Source: Alphaproteobacteria bacterium (GTDB lineage: Bacteria > Pseudomonadota > Alphaproteobacteria > TMED109). From it: a stretch of DNA of 64,000 bases. This document shows positions 62,021-64,000 of the stretch, one piece after another (the first letter of the stretch is position 1; the number at the start of each line of letters is the position of its first letter). The notes under the pieces are model-generated. The model did no database searches and had not been told where the DNA came from. It worked only from the letters and a program-made list of their open reading frames with translations. The translations under genes and the position numbers were made by a program. Location: the NCBI GenBank assembly GCA_022825235.1, contig JAJDYI010000004.1:1-64000 (forward strand), read 5' to 3'.

Positions 62021-63340
62021 TTGGCCGGAGACACGATTGTCGCCCCGGCGAGCGGACCGCCACCAAGCGCCATCTGCGTGATCCGGATTTCGGGGCCAGC
62101 TACCAAGGAAGCGCTATACCGACTATGCGGAACGGAACTCCGCCCGCGCCGCCTGGCCCGTGTCACACTGCGCGAAATGGAACGGGCCGTCCCTCTCGAT
62201 GAGGGGCTGGCGGTGTATTTTCCCGGCCCCGACAGCTTTACCGGCGAGGATGTCGGCGAACTGCACGTGCACGGGAGCCGGGCTGTCATCGATGGTGTGA
62301 TCGATGAGCTCTGCCGGCTTCCCGACGTCCGTCCGTCCGACCCGGGTGAATTTTCCCGGCGGGCCTTTGCCAACGGGAAACTCGATCTCGTCCAGGCCGA
62401 GGGCATTGCTGATCTTGTGGCGGCGGAGACACGTCTCCAGCGCATTCAGGCCATCCGGCAGCTGCAGGGCGGCCTCAGTGAACTCTACGACTCGTGGCGT
62501 TCCCGAGCCATCACATGTTTGGCCGAGGCCGAGGCTTCGCTCGACTTCATCGACGAAGCCGACGTAGGCTCAGTCGCGCTGGATCCGGCGAAACCTCGGT
62601 TGCTGGCCAGTGATATCGCCGCACATCTCGACGACGACCAGCGCGGCGAGCGATTGCGTGAAGGGTTTCGCGTCGCCGTGCTGGGCCCCCCCAACTCGGG
62701 GAAATCCAGCTTGGTGAACCTGCTGGCACGACGGGAAGCAGCCATCGTCTCGTCCACTGCCGGGACGACGCGCGACATCATCGAAGTGCATCTGAACTTG
62801 GAGGGGTGGCCGGTCACGCTCGCCGACACCGCAGGAATCCGGGAATCCGGGGACTCGATCGAGCGCGAAGGCATCCGCCGGGCATTGAACTGGGCCAAGC
62901 AGGCGGACGTAACGGTGTTCTTGGGCGACCTTTCCACCGACGAGGACGCGGCTGTCAGTGCGACAACTGCGCGGACGCTACGGGCCTGGAACAAGTCTGA
63001 CCTCGGCTCGCCGGCAAGGGATCCGCGCGTCACGAACGATGATGTCGTGATTTCCTGCCGGACCGGCGAGGGCATCGACGAGCTTCTCGAAGCCCTGCGA
63101 TCCGCAATCGCATCGGTTGGCGGTCACCCGGAAGATGGATTGGCCCTGACGCGGGTACGGCACCGGCAAGCACTGAAGCGCGCCGCAGAGGCGCTACGAA
63201 GCGCAGCCCAGGTCGAGTCAACTGAGCTGGCCGCTGAAGAGTTGCGGGCCGCGGTCCATGCGCTGGGCCGGATCACGGGCCGCGTCGACGTGGAGGACGT
63301 GCTGAACCGGGTATTTTCCACCTTCTGCATCGGGAAATGA
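62021..63340 (+). CDS. mnmE: tRNA modification GTPase MnmE
   Basis: A 439-residue GTPase that, with MnmG, makes the 5-carboxymethylaminomethyl group on U34 of several tRNAs. The N-terminal folate-binding domain starts TIVAPASGPPPSAICVIRISG. The G1 loop is GPPNSGKSS at 222-230, with STAGTTRDIIE and LADTAGIRESGDSIE as G2/G3. The C-terminal FCIGK motif with the essential Cys is present. Start TTG 62021 was chosen as the only start before the conserved N-terminus. mnmG, its usual neighbour, does not follow. Confidence 0.96.
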   Translation: MAGDTIVAPASGPPPSAICVIRISGPATKEALYRLCGTELRPRRLARVTLREMERAVPLDEGLAVYFPGPDSFTGEDVGELHVHGSRAVIDGVIDELCRLPDVRPSDPGEFSRRAFANGKLDLVQAEGIADLVAAETRLQRIQAIRQLQGGLSELYDSWRSRAITCLAEAEASLDFIDEADVGSVALDPAKPRLLASDIAAHLDDDQRGERLREGFRVAVLGPPNSGKSSLVNLLARREAAIVSSTAGTTRDIIEVHLNLEGWPVTLADTAGIRESGDSIEREGIRRALNWAKQADVTVFLGDLSTDEDAAVSATTARTLRAWNKSDLGSPARDPRVTNDDVVISCRTGEGIDELLEALRSAIASVGGHPEDGLALTRVRHRQALKRAAEALRSAAQVESTELAAEELRAAVHALGRITGRVDVEDVLNRVFSTFCIGK

Positions 63341-63538
63341 GGAAGCTCTCCGTGACGGTCAAGGCGGTGCGGACGACTGCCAAACAGGACATGGTTCAGC
63401 CAGTGGCGGCCGCATTTCAGAGCAACGGGTCTGCAGCACGGCTACAGCACCCAGTCAATCGGGTGCGTTGAAGACCCTGTCTGGGTATGGTCTGCTCTGA
63501 TGCTGGCAAGACAGCTTGAACGGTTCAGGAGAACGACC

Positions 63539-64000
63539 ATGGCCGTACTGAAGTGGGTCCGTGCCTTCGGGATCACGTTGCCGATCGTCCTCGCTGCGTT
63601 CTCGGCCCGCGGGGCGGACACGGTCAAGCTCGGGTTGATAGAGCCGTTTTCCGGCCCGATCGCCGCCGTGGGCCGCGACACGCTGGAGATCTTTGAATTC
63701 TTCGCGAACGAGGTGAATCAGAGGGGGGGCGTGCTGGGCGGCCGGCACATCGAGATTGTGCCGCTCGACAATGCGATGAATGCGGAAAAGACCACTCAGC
63801 AGCTCCGCAAGGTCATCGACGATGACATTCGCTTCGTGAGCCAGGGCGTCGGTTCGAACCACGCCCTCAACATCATCAAGTTCCTGACGCGACACAACCG
63901 CCGGAATCCGGATCAGGCGATCCTGTATCTCAATCATTCCGCGGTGACGACGTCGTTCACGAACGAGCTCTGCTCGTTTTGGCATTTTCGATTCGACGCG
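63539..64000 (+). CDS. Branched-chain amino-acid type ABC transporter binding protein (partial)
   Basis: The frame runs to the right edge without a stop (154 residues seen). It has a signal peptide (MAVLKWVRAFGITLPIVLAAFSARGA), then the Peripla_BP_6 start VKLGLIEPFSGPIAAVGRDT and FANEVNQRGGVLGGRHIEIV. Such proteins feed Liv-type ABC transporters for amino acids, amides or other small molecules. Start ATG 63539 has AGGAGAA upstream. The transporter genes would lie beyond the window. Confidence 0.9.
   Translation, partial: MAVLKWVRAFGITLPIVLAAFSARGADTVKLGLIEPFSGPIAAVGRDTLEIFEFFANEVNQRGGVLGGRHIEIVPLDNAMNAEKTTQQLRKVIDDDIRFVSQGVGSNHALNIIKFLTRHNRRNPDQAILYLNHSAVTTSFTNELCSFWHFRFDA

Overview
This is a GC-rich, gene-dense chromosomal segment from an alphaproteobacterium. 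The evidence is the family content and gene order: aap-type amino-acid ABC operon, Cys-poor Fur/Mur, olsBA, lptE-holA facing parB, dnaQ-coaE-aroE-ppsR running away from rho, tim44-mltA, and an AspRS with the RDHGG signature of non-discriminating enzymes. I recognise no rRNA, tRNA, CRISPR array, insertion sequence or prophage. About 64 genes cover most of the window. Many are joined by 4-bp ATGA/GTGA/TTGA overlaps, and non-ATG starts are common.

Layout. 0-10 kb: end of an unknown gene, rnd, a sulfolactaldehyde-reductase-like dehydrogenase, a small membrane protein, an enolase-superfamily dehydratase, aspS, a Bax-inhibitor-1 family protein, prpE and a Nudix hydrolase. 10-15 kb: a DUF3574 protein and an aapJQMP transporter operon behind a visible TTGACA/TATGGT promoter. 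15-24 kb (minus strand): lolA, ftsK, a dapC-like aminotransferase and two closely related amtB genes flanking an alpha/beta hydrolase, without glnK. 24-29 kb: divergent yggS, then a ThiE-like gene, leuS, lptE and holA.

29-38 kb (minus strand): eleven genes with almost no space between them. They run from a small basic protein and a family-4-like uracil-DNA glycosylase, through an ABC exporter-type module whose permease carries a His/Asp-rich loop, to a DUF3299 protein, lutABC, an Smr protein and parA-parB. 38-43 kb: a glutamine amidotransferase-like hydrolase, rluB and rsmD, facing ispE and a TPR protein. 43-50 kb: nfu, tsaB, fur, olsB, olsA, miaB, phoH, ybeY and corC, mostly overlapping. A TusA-like gene on the minus strand interrupts this run between tsaB and fur. 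50-56 kb (minus strand): ppsR, aroE, coaE, dnaQ, tim44 and mltA.

The 659-bp gap between ppsR and rho is strikingly A+T-rich and sits where many alphaproteobacteria have their origin of replication, so I propose it as oriC. parAB lie about 25 kb away. After rho come a quinone oxidoreductase with a dienelactone hydrolase, a YyaL-type thioredoxin-fold protein, a 2Fe-2S ferredoxin, mnmE, and the start of a branched-chain amino-acid type binding protein.

Several genes usual in this neighbourhood (hemE, maf, secB, mnmG, rsmG, glnK) are not in the places expected. The most interesting regions are therefore the rearranged origin neighbourhood, the long run that ties parAB to lutABC and a putative metal-linked ABC system, and the sulfonate-type dehydrogenase near the left end.
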